A DNA stretch of 64,000 bases, taken from the NCBI GenBank assembly GCA_948146395.1, contig OX411549.1:38735692-38799691 (forward strand), read 5' to 3'. The notes under the pieces are model-generated. The model searched no databases and had not been told where the DNA came from. It worked only from the letters and a program-made list of their open reading frames with translations. Origin of the DNA: Fragum whitleyi. Its lineage: Eukaryota > Mollusca > Bivalvia > Cardiida > Cardiidae. Position 1 is the first letter of the stretch; the number at the start of each line of letters is the position of its first letter. The translations under genes and the position numbers were made by a program. Shown in pieces: positions 50,831 to 61,167 of the stretch.

Positions 50831-51811
50831 TAAGGTTCATGTAAAGTGTTTGAGACCAAATTTTAAGGGCACTTGATTTGCCAAGAAAAAGCAGTATGTC
50901 CAGGTATATTATATACCAAAATGAAGCTATTTATGAGCACAAGCAGTTGAGCAACATTTAAGACTGTCATAGCTATAGCAGTAAAGCCAAAACATTGTGG
51001 AAAAGTGTCATTTTGTAGAGAACAAGCAACTGCATGACTGTTGTAAAAAAATGGCTCATATTTCAACAAAGTAAAGTCTAAAGTACTATCCAGGTAGTAC
51101 TACAACCGTTTTTATGAAATTCGGGCCCAAAACGTAGTTATGCAAGCCTTTAATTTTGACTTATATTATGAACACATATGCCATATTTGTCATTCTAATT
51201 TTATAAACGTGTAGTTCTGTGTAAGGTACGGTGTGTTATCACAACATAAATGGACATAAATAGTTAATATACCTGTAAGGTCCTTTAGCAATATATCATT
51301 TTCTATTTCACAGAATAATGAATATATAGTAATTTATTACAGATCATTGAATTAAAAAACTTTTATTTGAAATACATCGCAGAAAATAATTCACAATATT
51401 ATGGTACGATGTTGCACCATACCTAACATCTATTTTTAAAACAGACCAAACCGGTTTGACATGTATGTTGACAAAATAAATGGAAATTGATTGTTTCAAA
51501 AGAGCCTTTTGAGACTGAGTTTTATATCAACGTTTGTAGCACTACCTGGATAGCACTTTAGACTGTACTTTGTTAAATTATGGGGCAGTTTTATCCAACC
51601 GCCATGCAGAACTGTTGCTTGTTCTGAACAAAATGACCCTTTTCCACAATTTTTTGCCTATACCGCTATAGCTATGGCGGTCTTATGTTGCCTAATTGCT
51701 TGTGCTCACGAATAGCTTCATTTTGATATATAATATACCTGGACATAGTGCTTTTTCTCGGCTAATGAAGTGCCCTTAAAATTGGGTCTCAAACTCTTTA
51801 CATGAACCTTA
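50831..51811. mobile_element. Long-TIR foldback element, about 280-bp arms
   Basis: TAAGGTTCATGTAAAGTGTT at the left and AACTCTTTACATGAACCTTA at the right. The arms run through CCAGGTATATTATATACCAA and end near 51105 (CTATCCAGGTAGTACTACAA) and 51540 (TTGTAGCACTACCTGGATAG). The arms differ at roughly 15% of positions by eye. The 430-bp middle has no coding frame. Confidence 0.88.
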
Positions 51812-51981
51812 AAAAGGTAAATTTTAAACTTTCTGAATGCGATAATTAAACCTCTTTTATCTATTTTGAACAAATAGCACTAGAACATAACAATAAAAAG
51901 TTGATTTTACAGCTCACCTCGCAAAATCTACCTATAGTGTAATATATACATCAAATGCATTCAAAATTAACCTAACTTGTA

Positions 51982-52511
51982 AACAAGAGGGCCATAGTGG
52001 CCCTAAATCCCTCACCTGAATGAACTGTCTAAAATTTTCAAAAGCAGGTTTAGAAAGAGAATGATGAATAAATGTCACTAAGCTAAATAATGTTGTTGCT
52101 TCTATACAACTTTAGAATCCTTTTTTTACAATTTTCAGGTTGACTTACAAGTTTTTTCTATGATTTGACTCCATGACCTAGTTTTTGACCCCAATTGATT
52201 AAATTTCAAACTCATCCAAGATTTCATCAAGACAATCAATCTGACCAAATTTCATGTTGATTGGGCAAAAAATGTGGCCTCTAGAGGGCATACAAGGTTT
52301 TTCTAAGATTTGACCCCGTGACCTAGTTTTTGACTCCAGATGACCCAATTTCGAAGTCGTCCGAGATTTCATCAAGACAATCATTCTGACCAAATTTCAG
52401 GTTGATCGGGCAAAAAATATGGCCTCTAGAGTGCATACAAGGCAAATGTTGACGACGGACATCCACCTAACCACACTAGCTCACATTTAGCACTTCGTGC
52501 TCAGATGAGCT
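51982..52511 (-). mobile_element. Helentron-like satellite element (family AGCTCA), minus strand
   Basis: On the minus strand it starts AGCTCATCTGAGCACGAAGT and ends TTCAGGTGAGGGATTTAGGG then GGCCCTCTTGTT. Two to three cassettes of about 125 bp (plus strand: TCATCAAGACAATCAATCTG, ACCAAATTTCATGTTGATTG, GGCCTCTAGAG). Confidence 0.85.
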
Positions 52512-52611
52512 AAAAAAATCGAGAATAAATAAATCATGGCATTATTCAACAATTTCACAATAATTCGTTCGCAAGGTTTGCAAATTTAAATTCTTTAAAG
52601 CCATCCATAGA

Positions 52612-52830
52612 AACCACCTTTATAGCTCAGTTGGTGTCGGACTGTTATTTATTAAACCCCGGATACGATCCCCGACGCAGGCACTCATCTTTTTTACATT
52701 TTTGTCTCCCACCATCTTAAGATGTTAATACTAGGAAAAAAACTATGTGAGATAGAAGCTGGGGACTAGGAAATAATGGTAGAACTTGAGAGAAGAATAC
52801 CCGGAATCCACTGTTATGTCCTCAAATCGT
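52612..52830 (+). mobile_element. tRNA-derived SINE
   Basis: Head TATAGCTCAGTTGGTGTCGG (box A) and GGATACGATCCCCGACG (box B), then the shared body TTTTTGTCTCCCACCATCTT, ACTATGTGAGATAGAAGCTG and AATACCCGGAATCCACTG. The most complete plus-strand SINE here. Confidence 0.8.
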
Positions 52831-53130
52831 GCAATATGGCCGAAAGAAAGTTATACAAGCGGCATTTTACCAAATTCAAGCAAAACAAAACAAAAGCAAA
52901 CCGTTGGTGCCCTGCTGTTTTTCCTATGTTCCAAGATTTTTCCCCAACTCTTTATTTCAAAAAGCAGTAGCCGTTTTGACAGTACACGTATATGACTAGA
53001 AAAACGCCTACTCCTATCCCCTCATCGCAAATTGATGGATAATACGATAATTTATCCTCGCCATGTGAAAACAAGTCATAAACATTTGTATAACCAAATT
53101 CACATCGTATTCGTACAACGGTACATCAGG

Positions 53131-53367
53131 GGCCTGTTTTACTAAACTTCTTTCGAAAAAATTAATCGTAAAGTAAGTCAAAATCACAAATATTACATGG
53201 TGTTTTCATTCATTGTTAGATTCTGCTTTGTAAGGTCTCATTGGAATTGTCTAAAAAAAGACGATTCAAAAGAGATGATGCATGGCAGAATACCATATTT
53301 TGTTTCTACTGTAGACGCAACTTTTATTTTGACTTATGCAAAATTAGATGTTTAGTAAAACAGGCCT
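53131..53367. repeat. MITE (GGCCTGTTTTACTAAAC), copy 2
   Basis: GGCCTGTTTTACTAAAC and GTTTAGTAAAACAGGCC are perfect termini. Interior TGGTGTTTTCATTCATTGTT, as in 13747-13986. Lies downstream of the stop of the minus-strand gene. Confidence 0.9.
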
Positions 53368-53603
53368 CTTAAAACTGTCTTTAAATTCACTAGATGTACT
53401 CTATCCTTCAAAATCCGACTGTTCACGCCTCTAACCCCCTCCTGTATCTGCAAATCACAGGAAATTGTTTTATAGTCGAAAAGTTGACATACATGTTATT
53501 TTGGATCATGACACAATTGCCTGTGATGAAGGCTAGAAGTAGGCCTACAACCTTGTATCGTTGAAGAAAATTTCGAGAACGGAGTCTTGCCGCAGGAAAC
53601 GAA

Positions 53604-54203
53604 CTATCCCGTACATAACCATATTAAAACAACTAGAATTACACACAAGCTTGACGAAGCTGAACACGAAACAAGCCCTGAGTCACAGGTTCTTGAGGTA
53701 TATGCAGATATACGATCTTCCGTACTCGAGTCGTACTTAAAATCTTTGGTAAACAATGTCTTCCTTCCTTTGAAGTCAATCGGAAAGAGCAAACCACTTA
53801 TTTTTGACGATTTTTCTTTCGTCAAAACAAAAGTCATTCTGATTGGACGAGTATTGTAGTCTGAGTTCGTGATAAACCATAGTTTATCCACATAAAATCC
53901 ATTAAATCCAATTTCACTCCATCCGAATTCAGGTTGAAGTCTCATCTTACCAAATCGTCCGAAATACAACACTAATCGTGTCTCGTTCTCGACGTCGACT
54001 GTAATATTTCCGAAGCCCGGATGACCATAGTCACCAATGTAATCACTCATAGGTCTCGAGACATTCCACGAAAATTTGGGGTCTTTCTTTGCCAATACGG
54101 GTTCGGGGACTTCGTTCCATGGGGCTGGAAATGAGCAGGCTGTTGTTTGATTCAGCCAAGGTGTAAGATTTAATAAGATATCGGAGCCCATCGCCGTAAG
54201 CAT
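53604..54203 (-). CDS. Serine hydrolase last exon, C-terminal domain and hydrophobic tail
   Basis: 600 bp after ACTTTATTTCAG. It begins MLTAMGSDILLNLTPWLNQT (an internal Met, not a start), includes PAPWNEVPEPVLAKKDPKF, SDYIGDYGHPGFGNITVDVE and FVLTKEKSSKISGLLF, and ends SSSLCVILVVLIWLCTG. Several N-glycosylation sequons (NLT, NQT, NVS, NIT, NET) support an extracellular location. The short hydrophobic end preceded by small residues suggests a GPI-anchor signal or a tail anchor (inference). Confidence 0.9.
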   Translation of the reverse strand: MLTAMGSDILLNLTPWLNQTTACSFPAPWNEVPEPVLAKKDPKFSWNVSRPMSDYIGDYGHPGFGNITVDVENETRLVLYFGRFGKMRLQPEFGWSEIGFNGFYVDKLWFITNSDYNTRPIRMTFVLTKEKSSKISGLLFPIDFKGRKTLFTKDFKYDSSTEDRISAYTSRTCDSGLVSCSASSSLCVILVVLIWLCTG

Positions 54204-57200
54204 CTGAAATAAAGTGAAAACAGTCTTTGATAAATAAAAACCTCTCTGAATTTACATCGAAAAGGGATACAAATGTACACAGTAGCAAAAGTACTAATCA
54301 ATAGCAAATTCTTAACATTTCAAATGCTCCAGGATCTCTAAAAATGCATGCATTAAAATAAATCGGAATATTTTTTTTAGCGTAACAGCAAATTTATGCG
54401 AAGCGCTTCTGGTTATTTTGAAAGCATCTCTAAAGAAAAGAAAACCTAGGCTTAACCGGATGTTGTTTCCCTTGACGATTTCCGTAAGGCAACGAGTGAA
54501 GACACAAATAAATGGGAAACCTGGACTTTGTTTAACCTTAAATTCACAACGCACTTAAAACGTTTAAGTCATTTGACGACCAGTCACAAGACATTTGCAT
54601 TCAATCGTCTTTATAACATATTGATTTCGTAAATATCTCTTATATTTTAAATTTTGGCTGCATTTTCATTCCAACACAAGAAAAAATATAGCAATCACAA
54701 AAACGTATTAAGTTGCTCATTATCTTTAACCTTAGATATCTCGCAGATAGATTGACGTGGTTTCTGCGCTGCGTTCAGGATGACCAAACGGTGCAAACAG
54801 TTTGCCAACTATACCCGCTTTGCTCGCAACTGTTTGATTATCCTGACCACAGGGCTGGTAAAATACCTTGATCGCAGATGCTCCTTGGTTGGACATCGGG
54901 CCACTAGCTGTTACAAAGATTCCAGCGTCAATATCGGGAAACAGCCATATCTGACTGGTAAACGTCACAATACCACCAGAGTGCCATAATTTGTGGTAAC
55001 CTAAAACAAAGAGATTTGTAAAAAAGGTTAGATAAATAATAATGATAGTAGTTATTAAAATTATGTCCAGGGGCCAGTTTCATCAAAACATTTAGGACAT
55101 AATTTTGTCTTTCTGATGACTTTCGATCCAGTAACAACGACAATTACTTAACATAGGTATTGATAGATTGATGATACATGATTTTTGAACTAGATATGTA
55201 GTAAGCCATAGGTAAGACAAAAATACGTCTTAAATGTTTTGTTGAAACAGGCCCCAGTATGCTAATGTGTTGAGACTATTTATGTAGGTGTTTTTTACTT
55301 AATTTAATAGCTTAATTAATTGGTTTAATTTGCCTATGAACTTGACCATACATTAAAACAAAAGAAAAAAGTATGAAGCATTTATTAACAACAGAGTCTA
55401 CGTGATAACATATCGGTAATTATAATGTGGCTTACTATACATTTCCATAGTGTCTATCCTCGCTTGATTTTTATGCAATTATTTACATTTTCTTTAATTA
55501 TAATCATTATTGTAGTCCTGATTTGTGCCCTGCGAACCGGTTTACATGTGGTTACAACATCATTATTTAAATAGAATACAAAAAGAACACTCATGCGTAG
55601 ATAAAAGAACCATCTCACCCACTGCTCCCATTCGGAACACCACCTCGGCCAATCTCGAGATCAACCTCGGATGTACATAGACGGACTATTTCCAAAAATT
55701 ACGGGAAAACCTTGGAAAAACTCGATGACGTCAGTTAAAATGGCTTTAGCCCTCGAAACTGTGAGTGAAAAAACTCGACGTCGCCAAGGCTACTCGTTTA
55801 AGTCACTGACGTGAAACCATCGTATCCTAATATATATATCTTTCGATAAATAAATAACGGCTGAAAAAAATCATAATTTTTGAGAATGATTCGTCATTCT
55901 CAAAAATTAAGATTTTTCAACCGTTAATTACTGTAATAGATATAAAACAACAGTGCTAGTTTTTCTTACGCTGTTTCCGCCTAACAAAATGCACGATTCT
56001 GTTACATACCCATCCGCATTACATACATCCGAGGTCTGTTGCAGTTTATGGAAATGGCCGAGTGATGTTCCGAATGCCACCGCTCCCTCCGAAAAAAAAA
56101 CAAAAAACAAAAACAACAACAAAAAAAAAACAACCAACAACAACAGAAAAGCACGCACCTCTATAGATGGAGGACATCCATCCCATATTATAAGACACGG
56201 ACACGTCAGATATGGGATATTGTGGTCTGGTCATATCTTTGTCCGCGAATGGATGAGTCATCTGAGATTGAAACGTCTCCTCCAAGAACTTCTGCTTAAC
56301 TATTTCGTGCCCGTGTCTATGACCTTTCCGACCTTTGTGTAGATTAAACAGCATCCACTTGGCCATGTCACTCGCTGTGGAATAAATTGATCCGGCTGGC
56401 CCTGATGGTGATACAGCTCTGCGGTAAATGTTAAGAAAGAAGAAGATCAACTCGATAAGGCTACAGAATCTGAAATTTATTGTGATCCTTTTTCACTCCG
56501 CGTTAAGCCTAAAATAGCCTTGTGTGTAAGATGAAAAACGTTTTTGAACGTTTAGAAATGGTTAGGATTTAAACATTTAAAACCTTGGCAAAGTCTACAT
56601 ATGTATTCCTACCAAAATATTCAGATCTCCAATTTCTTATAATCATCTAAGAATATCAAAGTAAATTCTCCCAATCAATTTGAATACGGGATTGAAGTAC
56701 TGCTATTTCCTATCTATTAAGAAAAAGAGGTGATTTGTTTATCTTATGGAGGTATTAAACTAAAAATCTAACCACACTGTATGAATACGCGAAGCGGATT
56801 CATAAATGAGTGTGATTAGGTTTTTAAATTCATACTTCCATAAAATCAACAAATATTCTCTTCGTGTCTTATAATTTAATATCATGAAGCAAAAATTTAA
56901 GATTTCGGTCAATAATGAAAGCAATTTCTTTCCGAACTACGTTTTCTAGAAGCTTACAAAATAGCTGCGCACTCAAAATTATTTTCATTTGGAAAAAAAA
57001 AACGAATTTCACCGAAAATCAGAATGCATGCATATAGGTGGAACCATTAAAATAAACTTTACAGCAGTAAATCATACTCACAAAAGTAACTCTTTATCAA
57101 CAGGAACAAGCTGTTTGTTCTTCACAACGTATGGCAATGGCATTCCAATGAGGCCATTAAAATGGTCGACAAAACCAGAATCACGCATACCCAGTTTGTC

Positions 57201-59833
57201 AAAGAGCCTCGTTTTCACCAATTCTTCCCAAGATTCTCCGGTTATCTCCTCGGCGACATATCCGGCCAACATGTACATATAATTGCTGTAGTGAAATTCG
57301 GTTCTAAAATCGCTGACAGCGGGCATGTATTGAAGTTTTCTGCAAACAGAAGATCGGTATAGTATTTAGTAAAATAATTTCAATTTCACGGTAAAGATAA
57401 AACTTTTTTACAAAATAACACCCTGATAATATAAAACCAAACCGATTTAATATTGTAAGTAATCACTATAAAAGGAAAATTATTAAAAATCTGAAAACAT
57501 ATCGATTTGTTTGTTTGTTTGCTATTTTTTGTTTTGTTTGTTTGAATGGGGATTTACAACACTTTCAACAATCGTTCAGTCATATCGCGGCGGCTTGAGA
57601 TTCTAACAACGGGTTCCTAGTATTTCTCTTACAAAAATACCATTACATCCTTTCGTTGCCTTAAGCTACTATCCCACATAGATCTGCGATTATCAATCCA
57701 TTGGTGGGAAACAAATAGTCGGAAAGGATGGGTGCCGCAATCGGATATCGAACTGTAAAGCTGACGAGGACCGAAAAGAAAATATTTAACGGTAGTTATA
57801 TAATAGCCATATAAAAAAAACTTTGAGTTTGACCTTGACATCAAATCTAGGTCAGTATTTTGTGCTTTACTTTGCAAAAAAAATCATATAAAGACAAGCT
57901 AAGAAAACCAGACGGTTCGTACCTTTAGAAAGATATTTAGAAAGCAGTCTAATATGAAATGATAGCTTAGAGAAGTGCAACCCAATGACGTAGAGAAAGA
58001 TAAGAAAATAGCAATTAAGTGGAAGAAACATATAATTAACGGTTTAAAATTAGAATCAGACGATATTATGGCGGCTTAAATCTAATCCATTCCTTTGGTA
58101 ATTAACGAGGAAAATGAGTTCAATAAGAACAGTATACAGTCTGAGATCTATATTTCTATATTGCACATAACCAGAATTAACTTTGAATAAACGCCTGTTT
58201 ATTGAATTTCATTTTTATTCAGCATCGATTGAGTTTTTAGATTTATCTAATTCCAGCTAGCTTGCGTTGAGCGAAACAAAATTATCTCAATGACAGTTCG
58301 TTGCGTAAGTGAGCTCGTCCGTCCCTTTTTGTCCTTAAGTTCATCCGTTAGTAAGGTTCTCGGATCATATCCGAATAAAACTCTTATTTATTGATGGATT
58401 TCAAGGAAACTTCGAAAATGTTTTTGCAATTGTACGGACATGTTATTTTTGAAACACATTGTTAGATAGCTTGAGTGCCATAGGCTGGTAAACCTATCCC
58501 ATCTACGCTACCCTCCGATACTGTATCGATAGATTGAGACAGGCTCACCGGTCAAGAATGTCACAGTTCGAAGTAAGGCGTTCGAGTACGCTTGCCCAAA
58601 GCATAGATAAAAAAATATCGGTGGATTTCAATTAGGCGCAATTGTTCTCCATCTTGAGTAGATCTCAAAGGTCAAAGTCAAAGATTTGTACTGTTCTTGT
58701 TTTGAGTATTGTGACCCGTCATGCGAAAGGGACAGTCTAGGTAGTGCGTCAAGTGTCGACGCCAGTCAGACTGCGCAAATTGCACAGTCAGACTGTGGTC
58801 AAAACCTTTCGCACAGAGTTGATTATCCGATTCTAGAATGAGCAATCTACCTTTCCGTTTTTAAATGCGATCTCTGGTTGTCCTGTATTAGAATCAACCT
58901 CTTTTTCGATAACCCTTTTCACAGAATTCCCAGATGGTTCCTTTCCGCGTGACGGGTCATATATGCTATGTTTATTCAGTGGGCCATAATAAGAGGTTAT
59001 TAAACATGATCGTGTACAATACTGAATTCTATTGGATGAGTACCCTGCAGAACCAGTCTATATTTGACGAGGCGATAGCCGAGTCAAAATATAGACTGGT
59101 TCTGCAGGGTACGAATATAGAAAATATTTGGAGAAAATGGTGGTGCTCGTCGATGCAATCTTCTGAAAACTAATGGTTTGGTTTGTCAATCCATATTTTG
59201 ATTAAATAATGCAACCAGTTCTAACTGAAACAGTTTTTTGTTCAATTTCAAAAAAAGCCATTTACGTTTCTTGTTGCTTAGGCGCCCACTTTTTAGGAGT
59301 CGACTGTTTGGAAGAAAGTTCTACGATGGCCGCTTAATCAAAATGGCTGTTTCGTAAAGACGGTCTTCGGCCAATGTTTAGTAAATAAAAGGAGCCGGTG
59401 CGTGTCATTTCCAACAATTACAAATATGCTAAAAGCAAAGATTCTGGTCAGCCTGTGCATCCGCACAGTCTGACAAGAGTCTTCACTATGTCCTGAGTAG
59501 ATAGATAAGGTCTCAAAGTATCTGTAGACCATCAGGTAACTTTATATTTACAGTATGTCGCTGTTTACGCCACTCAATGTTTGCACATCACGAACATTTC
59601 AAATTGTTGGAAATCTCACGCACAGGCTCGTTTTTCTCTTAAAAATCTCCCACCTGACTAGATCACGTCTGGAACATGAAGCAGGGAACCCGACCAGTAG
59701 TGGATGAAAATTGGACGGTGTTCCAATCTTGTGGGCCAGCAGGTCACGTAAATTGGCGTTGTTTGTTCGGAGTTCATCGCTCAGTCGGAATGAGGTTCCG
59801 AGGATATGTCGTAACGGCGTGTCCCATGTTACA
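53604..59833 (-). CDS. Beta-lactamase/PBP-like serine hydrolase, gigasin-6-like (5 exons, 5' partial)
   Basis: Minus-strand exons, in order: 59833-59654, 57339-57082, 56418-56159, 55000-54867, 54203-53604. The phases agree at every junction, giving 476 codons and a stop. The chain has WDTPLRHILG and NLRDLLAHKIG, then EFHYSNYMYMLAGYVAEEI (class C Y-x-N), GPAGSIYSTASDMAKWM, LWHSGGIVTFTSQIWLFPD (HSG in the KTG position), a DYIGDYGHPGFGNITV C-terminal domain, and a hydrophobic end. This order fits class C beta-lactamase-related hydrolases; oyster gigasin-6, a shell-matrix protein, is one. The SxxK nucleophile exon is not in the recognised part. Probably extracellular. Catalytic activity and substrate unknown. 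Convergent with the NEK1-like gene. Confidence 0.85.
54768..54866. repeat. MITE family D, copy 2, abutting an exon donor
   Basis: On the minus strand: CAGCCCTGTGGTCAGGATAA ... TTTGGTCATCCTGAACGCAG. The inner GTTTGCCAACTATACCCGCT resembles 62948-63082. It begins about 8 bp after the proposed donor at 54866. Confidence 0.75.
54867..55000 (-). CDS. Serine hydrolase exon with the HSG motif
   Basis: 134 bp after TTTGTTTTAG. Reads YHKLWHSGGIVTFTSQIWLF, then PDIDAGIFVTASGPMSNQGA and SAIK, ending at AAG|GTATTT. HSG (54975-54983) replaces the KTG triad, as in many family members. This donor is chosen because it is in phase with the last exon. Reading on would enter a MITE and a stop. Confidence 0.85.
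55068..55258. repeat. Foldback MITE (GGGGCCAGTTTCATCAAAAC)
   Basis: GGGGCCAGTTTCATCAAAAC and TTTTGTTGAAACAGGCCCC termini. Inner ACATTTAGGACATAATTTTG / CAAAAATACGTCTTAAATGT arms. In the last-but-one intron of the minus-strand gene. Confidence 0.8.
55625..56090. repeat. MITE family R, copy 2 (reverse orientation)
   Basis: CCCATTCGGAACACCACCTC at the left and GAGTGATGTTCCGAATGCCAC at the right. Central foldback 55855-55925 (TAACGGCTGAAAAAAATC / GATTTTTCAACCGTTA). Reverse complement of 21785-22235. Confidence 0.85.
56159..56418 (-). CDS. Serine hydrolase exon, PAGSIYSTASDMAKWM segment
   Basis: 260 bp after TTTACCGCAG, with a GAG|GTGCGT donor. Reads AVSPSGPAGSIYSTASDMAK, a conserved family block, then helical sequence and VSYNMGWMSSIYR. 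Immediately beyond the donor, the intron contains a poly-purine (AAAACAACAAC-type) tract and MITE family R. Confidence 0.9.
56742..56996 (+). repeat. Interspersed repeat family U, copy 2 (uninterrupted)
   Basis: AATCTAACCACACTGTATGA, AAAATCAACAAATATTCTCT, TTTAATATCATGAAGC and ACTCAAAATTATTTTCATT match 20338-20800, without the MITE present there. It serves as the empty-site reference. Confidence 0.78.
57082..57339 (-). CDS. Serine hydrolase exon with the YSN motif
   Basis: 258 bp after CTGTTTGCAG, with a TT|GTGAGT donor. Reads KLQYMPAVSDFRTEFHYSNY, then MYMLAGYVAEEITGESWEEL and FDKLGMRDSGFVDHF. YSN at about 57282-57290 is the Y-x-N catalytic motif of class C beta-lactamases. GxSWEELVxxRxFxxLGM is the usual following helix. 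Confidence 0.9.
57520..57760 (-). mobile_element. tRNA-derived SINE, minus strand
   Basis: Plus strand reads TGTTTGTTTGAATGGGGATT, ATCCTTTCGTTGCC, TAAGCTACTATCCCACATAG and ATTGGTGGGAAACAAATAG. The head end is CCGCAATCGGATATCGAACT (box B region). Body as in 61168-61417. Confidence 0.75.
57770..59025. other. Intron of the serine hydrolase gene, mostly unique
   Basis: No additional exon is needed, as the flanking exons join in phase and match the family order. Around 58745-58800, a TAGGTAGTGCGTC / CAGTCAGACTGCGC segment resembles the interior of MITE family A. Otherwise nothing recognised. Confidence 0.5.
59041..59111. repeat. Near-perfect 27-bp hairpin
   Basis: TACCCTGCAGAACCAGTCTA + TATTTGA pairs with TCAAAATATAGACTGGTTCT + GCAGGGTA around a 16-base loop. 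In the first mapped intron of the minus-strand gene. Confidence 0.85.
59392..59629. repeat. MITE family A, copy 7
   Basis: GAGCCGGTGCGTGTCATTTC and GAAATCTCACGCACAGGCTC termini. Inner CCTGTGCATCCGCACAGTCT. It ends 24 bp from the exon border at 59654. Confidence 0.88.
59654..59833 (-). CDS. Serine hydrolase exon, WDTPLRHILG segment
   Basis: 180 bp after TTTATTTCAG, with a CAG|GTGGGA donor. Reads VTWDTPLRHILGTSFRLSDE, then NLRDLLAHKIGTPSNFHPLL and RRDLVR. The T/N-L-R-D-L-L-x-H-x-x-G-x-P motif is typical of the family just after the SxxK region. Enters with one base, so the upstream exon must leave two. Confidence 0.85.
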
Positions 59834-61165
59834 CTGAAATAAAAAGTATTTTTTGTACATTGCGCGTTATGAAAATAAGACCTTCTAGGCAGAGTGTTTC
59901 TGAATATCAGTTGGTAATAAAAAAAACCCCAAAAACTATAGTTCAACCAAGGTATACGAAAACGCGGGAAATTGTGGAATAGCCAGAAGTAGGGGTGTAC
60001 TTAACTGAAATTTATCAAGCGTGAGATAACGGTACTTAATTACAAATGTAATCACGTATATACTGATCCAGTAAAAGCACTCATTAAGAAAAACATTTTT
60101 TTCTCCCAATAGATATTCAATGCCTTTTGACGTTTCAATTTTAGTTTCTTCATGATGAAGTCGATTTCGAAATCATGTTACTTTTACGCTATGACACATG
60201 AAGTTTACGGATGTAATTCAAAGGATGTTTAGAATACCAGTAGTTTTGTGTTTCTGTGATCCTTCAGTATAGTTTAAAAACCGCGACAGCAAAAATTCGT
60301 CGGTCACAATTTATCTATATTTACCGATCGCCCTATTTTTTCAGCCAATGAAAGGTCGATCTTTCGTTTGAAATTCAAAAAATATATCCCATAACCTGAC
60401 GATCTGTTCGAATAAGTGAGCTACGTGACTTTAAGTCATAATGGGCGGGGACTACATTCAAAACCAGACAGTGACGTCATAATATTGTCTGATAAAAAGT
60501 CCCGAAAGACCCTTAACTTGTAATCGAGTATTTATAATAAAAAACGTTTTATGAATGTCCTTTTGAGGTTATGCTTATACAAATTACTGATTTAAAGGAG
60601 AAGAAAAATTCTTGAATAATTTGTCTGCATGTTAATCATGACAAGATTTAGCGGATAAAGCTATGATTCTGATAATAAACAGCAGTAAGAATGACATCGA
60701 CGAATTTGCTCGAACCAAGCCTTTCTGTACTCCACATTTTCACACTGACATAATAAAGAAAAGACGACAGGGTTGAAACGATATAAAATCTCACTTCCTT
60801 TTTAAAATGAATACTTTGGCTCTCTTGAACGACACTTCAATTTAGTCGTTCTGCAAAGGTCCAAATCTTATCAAAATGCAATCAAATGTTCATAGGAAAG
60901 GTACGTGTATGCAAAATAATTGTAGAAAAGATACAACATGCCAACTAAAAGGATTCTGGGGATAGTGATATTTGCAAAACGCATGTGATTCGAAGCATGT
61001 TATGCGCGTGATAGCTGACTAATATCAAAAGCCCGTGTCACCCGTCTAACAGTGACGTCTCGGTTGAGAACCAAACCTTGGTAACTAGAGCTTTTCAATG
61101 CTCTATAAATGTTTTCTACTAACGTCTTGTTGCAAACTTAATATTTTTGACAATGAATATGCCGT
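59834..61165. other. Upstream intron of the serine hydrolase gene, no exon recognised
   Basis: I searched the minus strand for the expected SxxK exon and found none. The stretch 60290-60480 is less AT-rich and contains GTGACGTCATAAT (CRE-like) and ATTGGCTGAAAA (CCAAT-like, minus), which might be regulatory. This is weak. Confidence 0.4.
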
Positions 61166-61167
61166 GG

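Noticed and set aside
52612..52690. Candidate tRNA gene
   Set aside because: Box A and box B are present but the acceptor stem does not pair, and the sequence continues into a SINE body shared by other copies.
54043..54288. Alternative frame starting in the intron before the last serine hydrolase exon
   Set aside because: It overlaps the last exon out of frame. The other frame has the family's WLNQT / PAPW / GDYGHPGFGNI pattern and fits the splice phases.
55953..56342. Plus-strand open frame of 129 codons
   Set aside because: Antisense to the real exon 56159-56418 and continuing through a CAA-rich tract and MITE family R.
60700..61100. Possible N-terminal exon of the serine hydrolase on the minus strand
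   Set aside because: Short open stretches were translated but none shows the SxxK block or a suitable donor in the required phase.
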